From Syncephalis fuscata (Eukaryota > Zoopagomycota > Zoopagomycetes > Zoopagales > Piptocephalidaceae): a stretch of DNA of 64,000 nt. How positions within the stretch are numbered: the stretch's first letter is position 1; each line of letters starts with the position of its first letter. Under the pieces are notes generated by a model that saw only the letters and a program-made list of their open reading frames with translations, was not told the DNA's origin and ran no database searches. Of this stretch, positions 38,855-51,718 are shown piece after piece. The translations under genes were made by a program, and so were the position numbers. The DNA lies in assembly GCA_025786725.1 (NCBI GenBank), contig JAHLTZ010000002.1, positions 186,001-250,000 on the forward strand, read 5' to 3'.

Positions 38855-39460
38855 TTAACTGTTGACGGAGAATTTGTATCTATTCACGTATTACTGTTAG
38901 TATTGTATAAATGTTACAAGTATCATCTACTTACCCGCATTTGACACAATTGTAGAAAATAGTTTGGCCTTCATCGGCTGAGCGTAACTGCATCGTGTGG
39001 AAAGACATCTCGGGTGCACCACATTTTGGACACTTTTCTTTAATCTACGGTTCATCTGTTAGTATATTATTTAACTTGCAAATATATTTATGTACCGTGG
39101 CAGCTTTTTCACGTTTATTGGTCTGTTGTACCAACATGCGCTTTAGTTTAAGTGGTGAATTGAAGGCATTTTCCGAACTTTTTGTTACCACTTCGAACGA
39201 TTCAAACACTGTTTATCAGCAGTATCAGCATAACTATTATATACATATATGCAGCGTTTTCTGTGTATAATAGCTACATTAGAGTAATATAATACTAGCT
39301 ACTTACATCGCGTTGATTGAGAATCGCCACATTGATTGCAAACAATTACAGTTTGTTCAGCAATGGAATCCAACAAGTTGCCACAGGAAGGACAGAAGAA
39401 CAGCGATCCATACTGAGAACGGTTCTCGAAACCATGAGATGACGACGAGTATGTTGACAT
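38855..39460 (-). CDS. RPA12: RNA polymerase I subunit RPA12
   Basis: Two zinc ribbons: N-terminal [20 protein letters not shown] with CNQCGD, and the C-terminal TFIIS-type ribbon [40 protein letters not shown]. The form QLRSADEG distinguishes RPA12 from RPB9 and RPC11, whose motif is RSADEP. The acidic hairpin is involved in RNA cleavage by Pol I in the nucleolus. Four exons; the last is only a few codons long (GYKFSVNS) and is joined across an intron in the GG|A codon. The gene is upstream of and in tandem with CCT5. Confidence 0.92.
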
Positions 39461-40214
39461 GCTTTGGCTGTAGTAAAAGCAACAAGAATCAAATGAATTA
39501 ATAAGAAAAAAAGAAAAATATTGTCATGTTTTGATTGTAAATTGCGCAACTGATTATTGTTTTTTATCAACATATGCTAATGATCTTTTTTGCAAATTAT
39601 AATAAAAAGTTATTTAATTTTTGTCTATTATTTGAATTATTTAAACAGCATAAAAATCTGTATTTTTATACAAATTAAAATAATAAATAAATGTTATTAG
39701 TTTATGCACATCGTGTATTATAAACAATAGGTTCAAGCATTGGCAACTCTATCATACTATTATGAAAAGTGCTGATTGATCATTATACATTATAATAGTG
39801 CGTTAAGCTGCACATATTAATTGCTAATAAAAGCAACATTTTAATGGAAAACTAGGTCGCAGACTAACAGCTTAACGCAATATCATAACAATTGTGTCCT
39901 ATGGCTGCCAAGACAAATATGCAGATATTGGTCCAAAAGCAGTTACTTTATAGCGTGTATTTCTAGAATGTAAATGACAAAATGTAGTAATCTACGCTTT
40001 ACAATGCGACAAACTTATAACTATCTGAATTGTACCAATTAGTTATCCACCATGCAAAAAATCATAACGCGTGTAAGAATAACACTTTATTTAGCATATT
40101 TCGCATTAAAATGGCCTATCTTTGTCTACTGCTTAGTCTTGCTTTATTCAGCCTGCTAGCATCAGCCTAAAATTAATCATATGTACGCACAGTCATTCTA
40201 TTATTAGTTTCAAC
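39461..40214. other. Intergenic region left of inverted arm B
   Basis: AT-rich. At 40024-40160 it holds a degraded copy of arm-related sequence (see the palindrome entry). No gene is supported. Confidence 0.5.
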
Positions 40215-40366
40215 TGTTTTAAACTAATGCCAACAGGTTAAATATGCCAAGGCTAAGTGATAGACAAAGGTGAGTAATGCTGGTATGAGATGTGTTGAAT
40301 GGACAATCACTTATGGAAGCGTTGCTATCTGTCACATGGTGGATAAGTAATTGGTACAATTCAGGT
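40024..40366. repeat. Imperfect palindrome with a signal-peptide-like short frame
   Basis: CTGAATTGTACCAATTAGTT at 40024 is the inverse of AAGTAATTGGTACAATTCAG near 40345-40365. TATCTTTGTCTACTGCTTAG (from 40117) is the inverse of CTAAGTGATAGACAAAG (from 40253). The centre is near 40195. The left half contains ATG GCC TAT CTT..., encoding MAYLCLLLSLALFSLLASA then a stop, which looks like an isolated signal peptide. The same element appears once, degraded, at about 15560-15622 beside arm A. Confidence 0.6.
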
Positions 40367-41360
40367 GATTGTAGATTCAACGCACTACAACGCACATATC
40401 AACCCCGCTATCATTTATATGATACAAACAAACGCCACAGTTACTTGTTTTTGGAAGACTGCATATTATTCATTTGATTGTTCTAAGCTATCAGGTCACA
40501 ATTCAATTTTATTTTTAGAAAATTAGTTTTATTATCCATCAGCATGAGCCGCTTTAACGTAGTAGTGTGGTGAATGTAGCTAGCTAAAGCTTGGCAGAGT
40601 TAATTATACGGTGTGACTTTGATGTTTTGTGAGACACACAAAGAAATCAAAATCCGTGACACTCATAGATATGTAACACTCTATACACTCATACTTGCGG
40701 AACTCTGCCAGTATGAGCGATCATGTGAACGTTGCAACAATGAACAATTATGTACACGACCTCCATAAAGACATTAAATAAATACTCACATGTTGTAGCA
40801 TTCAAAATATCAAAATTACTGATTATTTTATTTGTTCGAGCTTTCATACTTGCAGTGTCGAGTTTGAATTGGTAAAAACGCTCTAGTGTTTTACTATTGA
40901 CATTTGCTATACCGACGTATCAACAAGTCAGCACTATACTAAATCTATCTTATACGCTGTATACTAAGTCTTGATAAAAGTAAGGATGCAACAAGCTGTT
41001 GATTATTTGGGACTGTCGACTCGCGACTACAATAGCCAAACGGTACTGCTATCGGCTACGTTGATAGCAATTGTAGCCTTTATATTGTCCGATTTGTTTG
41101 GCGCAAAACAAGTAAGTTGTTGCAATATATATAGTTGCTTGCTAACAACTAATTAGCATGGTAAAGGGCCGCCAAAGGTTAAATATTGGATTCCCGTAGT
41201 TGGTCACGGATTAATTTTATAATCAATCGAAATAATTCTTTATGGAATGTAAAAAGAAAGTACGTTTATTGATTCTAGTATGCTTAATTTACTTAACATT
41301 TACAGTATGGAGATGTGTATAGTATTCTAATATTTGGTCGCTGGATAACAATAATTGGAA
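40215..41360 (+). repeat. Inverted duplication arm B (near-identical P450 promoter, exons 1-3)
   Basis: Counterpart of arm A at 14470-15612, in opposite orientation and about 24.6 kb away. Base-level identity is very high from about 40225 to 41350 and then drops. Confidence 0.85.
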
Positions 41361-43160
41361 GAAGTGAACAGCATGATGTAATCTGTGCACCATCCGAACA
41401 ATTAAATTTTAAAGAAGCCCTTGACGATGCAAGTAAAACAGAGAATAGTATTTAATACATAAAGCTTACATCAAATAGGTCATTGATACTGCCTTTATTT
41501 TTAACGATCCGATTCCACGTGATCGATTCCATATCGGCACTTTGCGTAAGAATTTGGCAAAACAACTTGGAAAACTGCATTCCCGTATGATGATAAGAAT
41601 TGTGCAATCTTTTCAAATACCATAAGCAGTATGTACATATGAAATTGCTATATATTTGGTGCACTAATAGCAATGTGAATTGATAGGCGCATCTACAGAT
41701 TACTATATGAAAGATTCTTATAATTTTGTTCATCAAATGGTTGGAAAAGCAAGTAAGCCACACTAATATAATACTAATAGACTATGCTAATTTTATATTT
41801 AGTGGCGGCGTTTATATTTGAAAACGAAGTAAGATTATCGGTAATTTAATGACATTTCCTTTATTTATATTATTGCTATGTAGGAACTCCAAACCAATTC
41901 AGAAGTGATACGCATGTTGTGCACAATCGCTAATGATACAGATATAGCTGCAAGTTTAAAAATGATATTCCCGCTCAAAGTATATCGGTAAGTGTAAATA
42001 TGTAATAAATCAAGTAAATATTTATTTGTCATGCTAGTTGGATTTTCCGACATATAACTGCTTACAAAAAAAATCATAAGCTTTCCAGTGAGATTTTTGT
42101 ACCTGAGATTCAACGTCGCCGTGATATGAAAACCAAATTGGGCGATGATTATGTCTCGTCAGTAAGCACAGAATATATAGCATAAATGAACGTGTTTATT
42201 GACCCGTGTTTTAGTATGACATGCTGGAATGGATCACATTTACTGAAGATCCAAACGGACGTTTATACAATGTCAATATTGTAGCCAATCGTGTTTTAGA
42301 GGCCGCTTTTGTGGCCGTCTCGACGACATCAAACAACACACTGCATTTATTGTTTGATATGGCTAGCTATCCTGACTATCGGTAAGTCAAATTACAATAT
42401 CAAATACGCAAATTAGCTTATTTGTTTAAAGTAAAAAACTCCAAGATGAACAGAATGAGATTATTCATCGTTATGGAAATGATATTACAGATGAATCTTT
42501 AAGGGGAATGACATTCCTTGATGCATTTGTACGTGAATCACTTCGTGTCAATGGAAATGCTCGTAAGTAATTGTATAAAGCACATTTATATAATTACTAA
42601 TTGTTTACGATATACAACAGAGGCGGTCAGAATAGCTTTAGATGATGTTCAATTGAAAAGCGGATATGTAATTCCAAAAGGTAGATTTAGACATATAAAC
42701 AAATATCACACTAACACGTAAATAGGAACGCTGTGTGTCGCTGATGGACGAGAGATTAATATTGCAGAAGATCTATATGGGCCAGATCCTGTGCAATTTA
42801 ATCCATATCATCACATTAACACCAACACGGGCTTGCTACTAAAGCATCGGTATGTATGAACAATGCATAATATTAATGCAACTAATTGTTGATTTATAGA
42901 CGGTCACCAAATCATTCACGATATTTGGCGCTGGGCAGTAAGTAATAGCAGTAGCTATGGTTTTACACCTAACATTGTATAGATATGCATGTCCAGGTCG
43001 CTTTTTGGCTGTCATGACAATGAAATCGGTTGCTGCTTATGCATTGCGCCACTATGATTTTAGTACAATGTCTGGTAAACGACCAGCTAATTTTTTGCAG
43101 AATAATGTCGTATATCTGCCAGTCACTGAACCAATTATTTTTAAAACGCGTTTTGAATAA
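40971..43160 (+). pseudogene. Cytochrome P450, copy 2 (several frame breaks as sequenced)
   Basis: Same exon plan as copy 1: exon 1 identical in translation, then YGDVYSILIFGRWITIIGRS, QRRRDMKTKLGDDYVSS, the ExxR motif in VRESLRV, and the haem loop (FGAG, then YACPGRFLAVMTMKSVAAYA). At least four one-base losses relative to copy 1 break the frame: about 41211-41217, 41231-41236, 41614-41618 and 42833-42838. The rest of the coding sequence retains conserved P450 features and good splice sites, so this could be either a young pseudogene or an intact gene with base-calling errors. The 3' end faces the alpha/beta hydrolase gene, 147 bases away. Confidence 0.75.
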
Positions 43161-43307
43161 ACTATTAGTATTGTTTAATAAGTTTATATAGTGAGTTTTT
43201 TACTTTTGCTGTTTTTAAGCTATAATAATATAAGTATTTACTACACCGTTTAATATAATATAGTATTAAACGAATTATCAATTGTTGTTAACATTATACT
43301 AAACTAT

Positions 43308-44586
43308 TTATTTATTGTCTGCAGTAGTAAAATGGTTTAAAAGAAGCTTATTATAGTTATTCTTTTCCTGCATTGCAACTGAATGACCACATCCTTTAAA
43401 TATTTGTAGTGGCGCTTCAAGCACTTTGGCCATATGTTCCGAGTTAAACATATGGACTACCTTGTCAACATCTCCAGTACAGATGACGATTGGTATATTT
43501 GCTTTACGAATAAGCAGCAAACGATCATCGCTAACTTGATGGGTTTTTAAGGCATTAAACTGGCCAAAAACACCAGTTTTTTTTATTTCCGGTATAGTTT
43601 GCGCCATTTTGCCCATGACCTAGCATAAAGCTGTGGTTAGCATATTCAGATGTAAAGCAGTCTATTAGTTACTTCAGTAATCCATTGAAGATTTGTCTTT
43701 GAAGGCTCGTCGTCATTTTGCGCTTCCAGCCATTCCTATAGACCTTTAGTAACTTTATATTAAACTACACAATGACTATTACCAATGTAAATAATTGTTC
43801 TGCCCATTTTGACCGATCCACATTATTATTTATAATTCTGTCATATATTGGTTCAACTGAATACTCCTTATTCTTTATGATGGTTAATCAATATGTAACA
43901 TAATAAATCGCGTTACTTACTTTGGGTAAGGTTGCATCGGCAAGTGTGCTGGTCAAGCAAAGTGATTTTACATATTGTGGATAATTGATGGCTAGTTCCA
44001 TAGCAATCAGACCACCGAGACTAGCGCCAACTACATGAACACCTGAAGTCCAACCAAGATGATTTAAAAGACCAATGGTATCATTTGCCATTTGTTTTGT
44101 ACTATATAGCTAAATGATTATTATCCACCTTGTTTATGCTTATTGTACTTGCGTGTAGTTAGTCTCTGGCGCATCTATACATAATAATAATAATAATAAT
44201 AGTAATTGTTATTAAATCTACTGATTTACTTATTTCATGCTATTTACCAGTACGACCAACACCTCGATTATCAAACACGCACACTTGATAGCCATTCTTG
44301 ACGAGTGCCTCTTTCTGCAACTCACACGTTTCCATAGTGGCACCCATACCTAAATTGGCATAATCATCACAAAATCATTTCATTAATATCATTTGAATCT
44401 TTAATGACGACTAGACTTGCCCATAATGAGTATGACGCGTTTATCGCCCGAGCCATGCAACTCGTAAGCCATACGCAGCGGATCGGTATCGGGATTGACA
44501 ATTGTCGTTTGGTAGCCAGTGACAGTCATATTGAACAGTAATAATCCAGTAAGATAAACGATAAGTGATAGGTAAAAGCGAGTCAT
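43308..44586 (-). CDS. Secreted or membrane-anchored alpha/beta hydrolase
   Basis: A hydrophobic N-terminus (FYLSLIVYLTGLLLFNMTVT) is a signal peptide or anchor. The fold is an alpha/beta hydrolase: VCVFDNRGVGRTG (oxyanion-side loop), nucleophile elbow VVGASLGGLIAMELAI, acid in PIVICTGDVDKVV, and histidine in FKGCGHSVAMQE. It resembles epoxide-hydrolase or esterase-like enzymes; the substrate is unknown. Several short introns. Convergent with P450 copy 2, which could be coincidental. Confidence 0.85.
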
Positions 44587-45071
44587 TTGTTATAATGCCA
44601 GCTAATTTATTTACAAAAATTAATGGCCATTTAAATAGTTTGGACGTAATCTATTGTGCCACCAAACTTGTATTGATACACGCAGCTATGCAAAGATACA
44701 CGTATAATGACTCAACCTTTGGATAGTGTAACCTGATTATCATAATAGCTATTTATATTTTATTATTAAACTCATTCATTCTTCTGTATTATCATTACTA
44801 TCGCTGCCCTAATCCATTATGCTAATAAATTGGTAATTATCAAATTACATACTTTTAATCAATTGGCGTTAATTATTCGTTATTATGATTAGTTTTGTTA
44901 TTGCCGAGAATGACATTGCTGTTACACATGCCTTACTACATCTATTCGCTTCCTTTCTTTTCTCTCGTCCAATCAAGCAGTCCTTTTCTTACAACTATTT
45001 TGTAGATACTTTCTTTTTGTTGAGATTCCACCTGAGTACGAAACGTTGATGCAGATACAAGCGGGTTAACT
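44587..45071. promoter_or_regulatory. Divergent spacer, alpha/beta hydrolase / BORCS8-like
   Basis: A 485-base spacer with a pyrimidine-rich stretch (44940-45015) before the BORCS8-like start. No specific site is named. Confidence 0.45.
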
Positions 45072-45620
45072 ATGGAAGGAGATTACAGCACACGACACTC
45101 TAACCGACGAGCGTCGGCCAGCGTTGCTCCCGACAGTACAACCACACCAGAAACATTAGCCGAGGAACGCACTCGACAAGGTAGGCACCGAGTAGTCTCG
45201 TTATGCTATGACACGCTACACTTTACAACGCCGTTTATGACTAATAATACTAATGTTGTTTATGACTAATGATTACTAGCGGGACATGCATTGGCACATG
45301 CCTTGAAAACATCACTAAATGACACTTCTATCGGGCTGTATCGTGTATGTGAACATGTACAGAAACGAGTACCGCAAATTGTACAAGATAAGGTATTTAT
45401 TGCAGTCATAGCTATATATATGTATCTTATAATATATACTTTTAAATAATAGCGTAATCTGCGCCGGCTAGAGGAACGAGTAGAATTAGGCACCGCCAAT
45501 ATGTTAGATGCCCGTAAAACAATCGGCACACTACATGACACTGATACATTTGCAAATGTACAGCAATGGCTAGATCAAGCTATTTTTCTTACTACTACGC
45601 CAACTACCACGCCACCATAG
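45072..45620 (+). CDS. BORCS8-like (MEF2BNB) subunit of the BORC complex
   Basis: Three exons encode about 125 residues. The core SIGLYRVCEHVQKRVPQIVQ, then DKRNLRRLEERVELGTANML and VQQWLDQAIFL, aligns with BORCS8 in layout and key residues (ALYRLQEHV, LLKQAI). BORC recruits Arl8 to lysosomes or vacuoles and controls their movement. The N-terminus is Ser/Thr/Arg-rich. The 3' end is only 16 bases from the stop of the convergent DUF3684 gene. The call rests on a short helical protein, so moderate confidence. Confidence 0.7.
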
Positions 45621-45636
45621 GTTGGAATGCCAAATA

Positions 45637-48600
45637 TTAATTGGCATCTTCACCAATTGGCATAACACCCTCCTGCGATAGCCGAACCGATAAAGCACCA
45701 AAGTATTGCTCGGAAAACGAAGAAAGATAATACTATAACCAACCATTAATAAGTACTGTGTCTATTGTTATTAATAAGTGCTATTAATAAACTTACTTCA
45801 TGCTGAGAACTATGCTCTCTACAGAAATTATGAGCCAACTCATGACAAAATGTCATAAACCAGTAAATATACGTTTCAAACTTCTCTTTAATTGCCGCAG
45901 TCGCTATCGTCGTCTCTTTATCTGTAAAGTGTAATCCATCATAGAAGCGTAGATTAAAGAAAAGTGCATGTGCCGGTGATTGATTAAAAGCAATAGTAGC
46001 ACCATCTTTATCGTAGAATATATGTACTGTTTTACGATCTAGTTGAAATACATCGCATAACAATAGTAATACAATAGTAAAACGGTTCAGTGATCGCATT
46101 AGTCGAGCATCTTCAAATACCACGGCTTTATCTAGCTGTTTGTCAATATAAAAGTTAAGAGGTGCATTACCCGTGCCACATATTGCAATCGTTGAGAAGG
46201 AATAGTGTCACAGTAAGATACGGTACTTTCACTAATTTGACGTATTTGTCCCTCACTTTGTAGTGTATCACTTTGATATGGTTGACAAGAAGCAATGGCT
46301 GATTGTAAGGCTCGTTGAAGTCGTTGTGTTGAATTGGGATCGACTGGAGCCACTTCATGTTTTGGTGGTGGTGTGGGTGTTGATTCTGATAATAATGGCT
46401 GCTTCGCCGGTTCTGGTGGTGGTGCCTGCCATCCAAGTAATTGACGTGATAATCGACCCAATAAACCAGATCCACCGCTTAACGAATCATTTGATTGATG
46501 TGATGCTGATCGCTTTCTGTCATCAGGTGTTGGCGATGTGACGGATTTTGGTGCTTCGTTAGCATCATTTTCACTAATTACTTGTGGCTTCTCTTCTGGA
46601 TATTCCATATTGGCCAGTTTATTAGCCACCCGTTCAACATGTCGATCTGATTCTTTGGCCAGCTGCTCCCGCATAAAATCAATATCACAGGTAGGAAACA
46701 TTGATTTCAATTGCTTTATATACTGTTCCATATAACGTGGTGCTAATTAGATCTTTGTTGAGGAGCTACATTGGCCGCCTCAGTAGATTGATTTGATCCA
46801 GAGGGTAGTGATGCCACATTAGGTGCTGCTTTAGGTGTCGGTTTAGGAATATCAAGAATACGGTCAACGGGAAATCCTTTACGACGTAGATTCTCCATAC
46901 TGGATGATAGCAGTGTGGATAATAAAAGGGCATCATTTAATCGGCATTTTGAAAATAATACTTTACCCAATGCATTGGCTGCATCAAAATGATCAAAATC
47001 AACGCGTGTCATATAAAGACGACAAGCACCTCCACTTGCATCGACACAGGCCGATGTTGGTTGTGTCTTAATCGTTTTAGTAGGTAGGAACTCGAGTTGA
47101 ATAGCAATTGCTGGCACTTCAAATACCACCAATTTACGTTTTAACCATTGACTATCGTGTAGAATACGTGAGCCATCACCGCCTTGTTGGTAGTCATAGA
47201 ATAAAAGTGCGGCTCGTTCTTTAATCAATGCTTCTAGTTGCACGGCAATAGGTGTACGATTAGGTGTTCCTTTACGTATAAATGTTTCTTTAACCCGTTT
47301 TGATAGCCAACTACTACCAAGTATCTAATTAAATGATATAAGCCATTATAAATATAATATATAAAATACCTATATTTATCTTACCTCATAGAATCTTTCT
47401 AATAATGCTTCCATGGGTGCACTAATGATCAATCATCGTCAATTATTAGTATTACTAATAAATATAGTCTATTTAATCTACTTACCTAAGAGGTGAAAAT
47501 ATTTGCTGTAATACTGTATCGTCAATAAGATAAATATCCGAGGCCCGTGCCAACTCATATTGTAATTGATGACCTGTATCGGATGTTGTTACAAGTATCT
47601 CTTCTAATTTATTATCAGCACTTTTTTCTTTAGTATCATTGGCCGTGGATTGCTGTTGTTGTTGTTGTTGTTGTTGCTGATTTTCTCTTCCTTTAGTGTC
47701 ATACGTCGTGTACCAAGCAAAAAGGCCGATGTGCGTAGTTTGCCTATTAAATGACGATCTGATAAAAGCTTATCACAGTTAAGAGCTAGCTGTCGTAATA
47801 CATTCAAGTAAGCCTCATATCCATTACAGGCATTAAGGAATGCTTGAGGTGAGCGTGCCAACATTTCAGCCAAATCTTTTGGACTAGGTTCATCACGAAC
47901 ACCACAAGATCTTAAAAAGCTATTAGCCACTGGTCCATAATCAACGTAATCAAAGAATCCACCATGTTGACTAAAATAACCAGCATTAATCATACTATCA
48001 ATGCATTAATGTATTAATAACTACCTTTGTTCACCACTGCTAAAGTAACAGCTGGCTGGTGTTACAAATCGTATTTTTGTTGATTTTTCGCCTTCTTTCA
48101 CATCAGATGCTAATTCAACAATGGGAACAAATGGCAATGCTGTTAATGCCTTTAATTGAATAGGTTTGAATTCTATTAATACCAATTATAATTAGCACAC
48201 ATTATATATATATTTGTTGAATTACTTACCTGATTGTTGCGTGGCTAGAAATTCAAATAGCACTTGTGCTTCTTTATCCGTCTTGGGTGGTTGTTCTCGT
48301 AATCGATTCAAGAGTTGTTCTGATGTCGGGAATGATCGTATACCTAGTTTATCGGCATGACTACGCCATTCCGGCATTAGTACATTAAAGCCCATAATAG
48401 CACAGGACGGGTCTGTAAAGCAATCTTGTGGACAAGCTCGAATATTAACACCGTTTGCACAAGGTAGAAATGCCGTTTTAATCTTTGTTGGTTGATATGC
48501 ATCGCGATAATACGAATTGAAGTTGCCAGTCAAGAAATTAAGAGCCAGTTTCTGTTTGTTCATATCATCCGTTGCGGCAATCTTCAATAGCTCATCCAAT

Positions 48601-51600
48601 GGTGGATAGCTATTAAGTCCAAGAAAGATTAACAATTTACCTAATAAATCAAATATAATTAATATTAGTATAATATTCACCTATCATTATTACCTTCATC
48701 GGTGTAGGCTCTAAATTTATTAGTATTCCACTGAATAATAGGTAATCCTAATTGACGTAAATTATCTTGTGGTAAATACAATTCATGTGCGCAATAGTAA
48801 CGTGATGGCGGCAATGGTGTCCCATCCTCCTTTAATCCTCCTCCTTTGGAAAGAATGCCGTTGAACGGAGTCGTTTCGTTTCACTCTCTGCCAAAGTGGA
48901 TTGAATGGAGGCAAGAAACTTGACCAACTGAACATGGTCCCAATTAAGATCACGTTGTCGACTAAATACCATTTGCAAATCAACATGCTAGCCATCAAAT
49001 CATTAGATAGCCATAGTAGTAGTAATATCTATAAATACCTACCTTACGTACACCAATAGAGGCTAGGAATGCCTCTGATATACCTTTACTCGTAGCAATA
49101 AGTGGCAAATCAGGGAATAGTGTTACTTGTTTGAAATAAGCATCAGTGGGTACAACATGACCACGTTGTGTTGGCACACACTTTTTACTTTGCAATAGTT
49201 GTGTAATTCTTTGTTGAACAGCTAATGGTTGACTTGTCCATGCTCTTGACAGTGTTGATAGTATCGACTCGGTAAATGTTGTATCTGTCTCAAGTTCTGG
49301 TCGTTGATTAACAACAAACTCTATCCAAGTAAGTAGCGATAATTCAGTCCACGGTCTACATCAATTCAATTAATTAGATCAATCAACCAATTATGCTATT
49401 ACACTTACCCAAAATAATGTTCTAATTCTCGTTTCTTAAATGTCTTGGTGATTTCATAATCAATCACTTGATCGGGTAATGGCATCGTTGGTGGAATAAC
49501 ATTGGGATTTAAGAAATAGAATGGGTCAGTGAAAGGTCGACCTGATGGCATCACTGCTCTATTTAGTAAGGCACGTTGGTAATCCACACTGAATCCTTGC
49601 CGTTCCCGTATCCACCAAGCCATTAACGCGGTAATTTCCTTGGCGGAAAGGCGACGTCGATTCAACTCCTCCAATACATCGCGGGCATCTACTGAGTTCA
49701 AAAAGCCTAACAACTCCAACTTTTCAAGAAACTCTTTACAAGTGTCGGCAATAGAAGTGGGAATAACCGGAACGGTTTGTACAAATGAAGACAGTGCTGG
49801 ATTCAATCGTTTAACACTCTGGGCAGGCATCACACCATGGCTGGATAGAATGCGCGGTGCCCGTGTGCCCGTTGATCCAAAGAAGTGATAGGCACCTAAT
49901 TCACCCACTGATGCATTAGGTGTACTCAGCTTATAAGTAAAGGCTTGAATGGCATGACTAGCCCGCTCTTGTAGAAATGTTTGAGCTGCTTGTTTTGCTT
50001 CATTCTCTTGATCATTTCGACCTTTATTATCGTCTATTAGCTGACTAGGATTGCCAACTAGTTCCTGATAGAGATTAGCAATAGTATTTAATTCATCTTC
50101 GTATAAAATACGGGCCAATAGACCACACATGGATAGAACATCTTCATTCCAAGCAGCTAGACAAGGATCTACAAAATCGATTGATTCACGTTCAACCTAA
50201 ACATGATGTATTATATCAATATATTATGGTATTACTAGTACTAATACACTTACAGTTGGAATAAAATGAGCTGCGACATGGCTGCTAAATCCAGTAGTTT
50301 GATGTGTTGGAAAGCCAATATAGATCTATAATAAATCAATACATCGTTATTAAACATATTACTATTAATCAACCATATAGCCACTTACTTGACCCTGCTT
50401 AGGGAATGGCATTAAATCTGCAAATATTGACTTTTTATCAAGAGCACTCGCTCCGTGTTCTTCATAGCCGGAATAGATCATTTGAACAGCAGTAGTGGCA
50501 GGTGGCTTCTTTTTAGTTGTGCGTTCCATGTCATGTATTTGCTGTTTTGATACCTTAACTTGTAAATGGGCTCTAGCCACTCTAGCAAATACCGATACTA
50601 CTTTGCCAGCATCATTACTGCCTGAATTGACGGTTGATTGAAGATGCACTTGTTGTACATCAACTTCTGTCAATGTAAACATCTTTTGAGGTGATTTTAC
50701 TTGTAGTCCAGGTAATTCACGTAGAGAAATAGGACGGGGAATGCCCATTTGTTTCTCTAACGATATCGTCACTTTACCATCAATGATGACTTTTAGCTGT
50801 AATAGATGGGCCGTAAAACTCTAATAATAACATTAATAAATTTTACATATATTAAACAATGACTTACAATTGATGATGCAAGAAATCGACCAAATTCTTC
50901 TTTATTCGGTATTTCAAGTGGATCTCTCATATCAAGTAGAAAAGTTGTCCATTCTCTTTCTTTCTGCTTATTTGTTGTAGATTGATTATTGTCATCGTTG
51001 GAAATGGTCGCTCTTTTAGCGAATAACTGATCACCTTTCCATAGAAATGCCATACACTCATTGCCTGATGTAACACTTTTACAACATTAATATTAACGCT
51101 TTATCATACCATTCACACAACCACTTACAATGGCCCTTCACAAATAGAAAATAAACTATAAAATCCAACACCAAAAAATCCAATCTAATGACTTGATATG
51201 AATAAATTGACAACTGTACTATACTATTCCTACCTTTTGTTCATCGGGATTTCCTTCGGCAATCTTCTTTAATCGATGCCAATCTTCAGTGGCAAATACT
51301 CGACCATTATTACGTACTTGAACTCTATTACAGTGTTCTTTACCAAATAGACCAGATTTCTCAACCCCTTCAAAGTGAATCTCTACACATTGAGCACCTA
51401 CATAATAATATTGTTATTACTTTTATTCCATTCTATATTACACTGTATTGTATTGAATAGATTATTTACCTGCATCATTGGCATTCTGTAGCAATTCACG
51501 GAACACTGTATACTTGGCTGAATATCGGGCCAATATCTTGTCAATAAGATGACGTTGATTCACTTCAACCTAGTAGATGTGTATATAAGGAGTCATTAGT

Positions 51601-51718
51601 GCCATTGAACTGATTGTCTATAACACCGCTACAAACATACTTTCTCTTCAACTCCGGTAGTTTCAAGTACTTGAGCACGAAGAGCGGCTATCGATGATAG
51701 ACCGGCCGAAGATGTCAT
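45637..51718 (-). CDS. Large DUF3684 protein with sacsin-type HATPase domain
   Basis: The N-terminus has a Hsp90/sacsin-like ATPase: LIDKILARYSAKYTVFRELL, QNANDAGAQCVEIHF, then IGFFGVGFYSLFSICEGP. A long DUF3684-type region follows (SIFADLMPFPKQGQ, FPTHQTTGFSSHVAAHFIPT, VERESIDFVDPCLAAWNEDV). The C-terminal part carries a Gln tract, Pro-rich linkers, a CUE-like helix bundle (YIKQLKSMFPTCDIDFMREQ) and a metal-binding-like motif HELAHNFCREH (about 45796-45832). Four apparent one-base losses break the frame: about 46188-46193, 46743-46749, 47697-47706 and 48834-48849. Each is repaired by one extra base in or near a homopolymer. The family is conserved in fungi; function is unestablished. A chaperone-like role is inference. 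Confidence 0.85.
47651..47679 (-). repeat. CAG/CAA tract encoding poly-Gln in the DUF3684 gene
   Basis: About nine Gln codons (mostly CAA) on the minus strand, read in the corrected frame. In the frame as sequenced upstream of the break it would encode Asn. Confidence 0.75.
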
